Of a stretch of 6,098 nucleotides of DNA, positions 5,617 through 6,098 are shown piece after piece. The stretch covers positions 1-6,098 of the forward strand of contig JBBQVS010000129.1 of assembly GCA_038211295.1 (NCBI GenBank), in the 5' to 3' direction. The position numbers and the translations under genes were made by a program. A model generated the notes under the pieces. That model had not been told where the DNA came from and did no database searches. It was given only the letters and a program-made list of their open reading frames with translations. How positions within the stretch are numbered: position 1 is the first letter of the stretch; each line of letters opens with the position of its first letter. Source of the stretch: JBBQVS01 sp038211295. Lineage in GTDB: Bacteria > Chloroflexota > Ktedonobacteria > Ktedonobacterales > Ktedonobacteraceae.

Positions 5617-6098
5617 TTGAGAACGTGTGCTATCTTTCCCGCGTCAGTCTCTTCATAGCGTATCTGGTCGGGCTTTACTCCTGTAAGTTCTGGAACGCTT
5701 TCGGCAGCGATAATCATATCGGCGGGATGAACAACCTGCCAGACATGTTGCACCGCGTTCAGTTCCTTGTGGCGATACACAAAGAGGCTTGGTGTCTTCG
5801 CTTCTTGCGCGAGATGGTTGGCCCTGCCGAGGTCTTCTTTGGCCTGTGGATCGTCGAGGTGCGGCGAGGTGAGTCGAAACACCTCTGGTTTACGATTCGA
5901 CACGCGCTCTCCGAGGTATAAGAATGTTACTGGCACACGTTCCCCGTTCTTAATTGAGGTACGAATAATCGCGTTGTTCTGCTGTGTGTTTGACGTGAGA
6001 ACCGCGAGAATAGAGCCGGGGAGTGACTGCTCACGCTGTGTCGCGATCACCGGCACACGGCCCTTCTTTTTATGCCGTGAATAGTTGAGGTATGCGAT
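5607..6098 (-). CDS. C-terminal part of a protein with a USP-like domain (possible transporter tail)
   Basis: The minus-strand frame is open to the right edge, giving 163 residues with no start seen. The GTG at 6056 is internal, since the frame continues upstream through basic residues (YSRHKKKGR). I do not recognise a family with certainty. The pattern SILAVLTSNTQQNN, a helix, then VPVTFLYLGE is the beta-alpha-beta opening of a universal-stress-protein (USP) fold. A long insert, a helix (EDLGRANHLAQEAKT), a strand (SLFVYRH) and the segment ADMIIAAES fit the rest of such a fold. No membrane helix is visible in this part. The basic stretch at the window edge resembles the cytoplasmic junction after a last membrane helix. 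With the neighbouring KdpDE pair, an APC-type or ion transporter with a cytoplasmic USP-like tail is a reasonable but unproven guess; a soluble protein is the alternative. The gene converges on kdpE and shares its terminal hairpin. Confidence 0.55.
   Translation of the reverse strand: MAYLNYSRHKKKGRVPVIATQREQSLPGSILAVLTSNTQQNNAIIRTSIKNGERVPVTFLYLGERVSNRKPEVFRLTSPHLDDPQAKEDLGRANHLAQEAKTPSLFVYRHKELNAVQHVWQVVHPADMIIAAESVPELTGVKPDQIRYEETDAGKIAHVLKTW

Noticed and set aside
5625..6084. Plus-strand open frames opposite the truncated right-edge gene
   Set aside because: The minus-strand frame is open through the whole stretch with a plausible domain pattern; the plus-strand products look random.
1..6098. 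CRISPR array, tRNA or rRNA genes
   Set aside because: I saw no regularly spaced direct repeats, and no tRNA-like cloverleaf or rRNA-like conserved blocks.

Overview
The window looks like chromosomal DNA of a mobile-element-rich member of the Chloroflexota, most plausibly a Ktedonobacteria relative. This is inferred from the combination of IscB and TnpB OMEGA nucleases, a LivF ATPase, a TolB-like lipoprotein and a shortened KdpD/KdpE pair, with moderate G+C. No rRNA or other taxonomic marker is present, so the placement is tentative.

Left part (1-726): two nested OMEGA-type insertion elements. The window opens inside a tnpB gene (C-terminal zinc ribbon and last RuvC motif, ending at 359). It is followed by a subterminal hairpin (372-392) and an inferred element end near 400. 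From about 402 the reading frame encodes the C-terminal domain of an IscB nuclease that has no N-terminal part here. So the TnpB element appears to have inserted into an iscB gene. The iscB remnant ends in its own long hairpin (673-720), six bases before the start codon of livF.

Middle part: livF (727-1443, plus strand), the branched-chain amino-acid ABC transporter ATPase, closes with a perfect 11-bp terminator stem. Converging on it from the minus strand is a two-gene unit: a TolB/WD40-like beta-propeller lipoprotein (3009-1681) and a small acidic protein of unknown function (1672-1481). The small gene's Shine-Dalgarno overlaps the lipoprotein stop codon. The unit has a near-consensus promoter placed so that the transcript should start at or beside the ATG, i.e. 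a leaderless mRNA.

Right part: a divergent kdpD-kdpE operon (3139-5597) with a 4-base GTGA overlap. The kinase lacks the N-terminal KdpD sensor and USP modules of the classical protein. It keeps the four-helix membrane domain, a GAF-like region and a complete kinase core. kdpE is a full-length OmpR-family regulator. Convergent to it, and cut by the right edge, is the C-terminal cytoplasmic part of a protein with a USP-like fold, possibly the tail of a membrane transporter. A long hairpin spans the stop codons of both convergent genes. The kinase-regulator pair may sense ionic or turgor state. Whether the truncated neighbour is its target or partner cannot be decided from this window.
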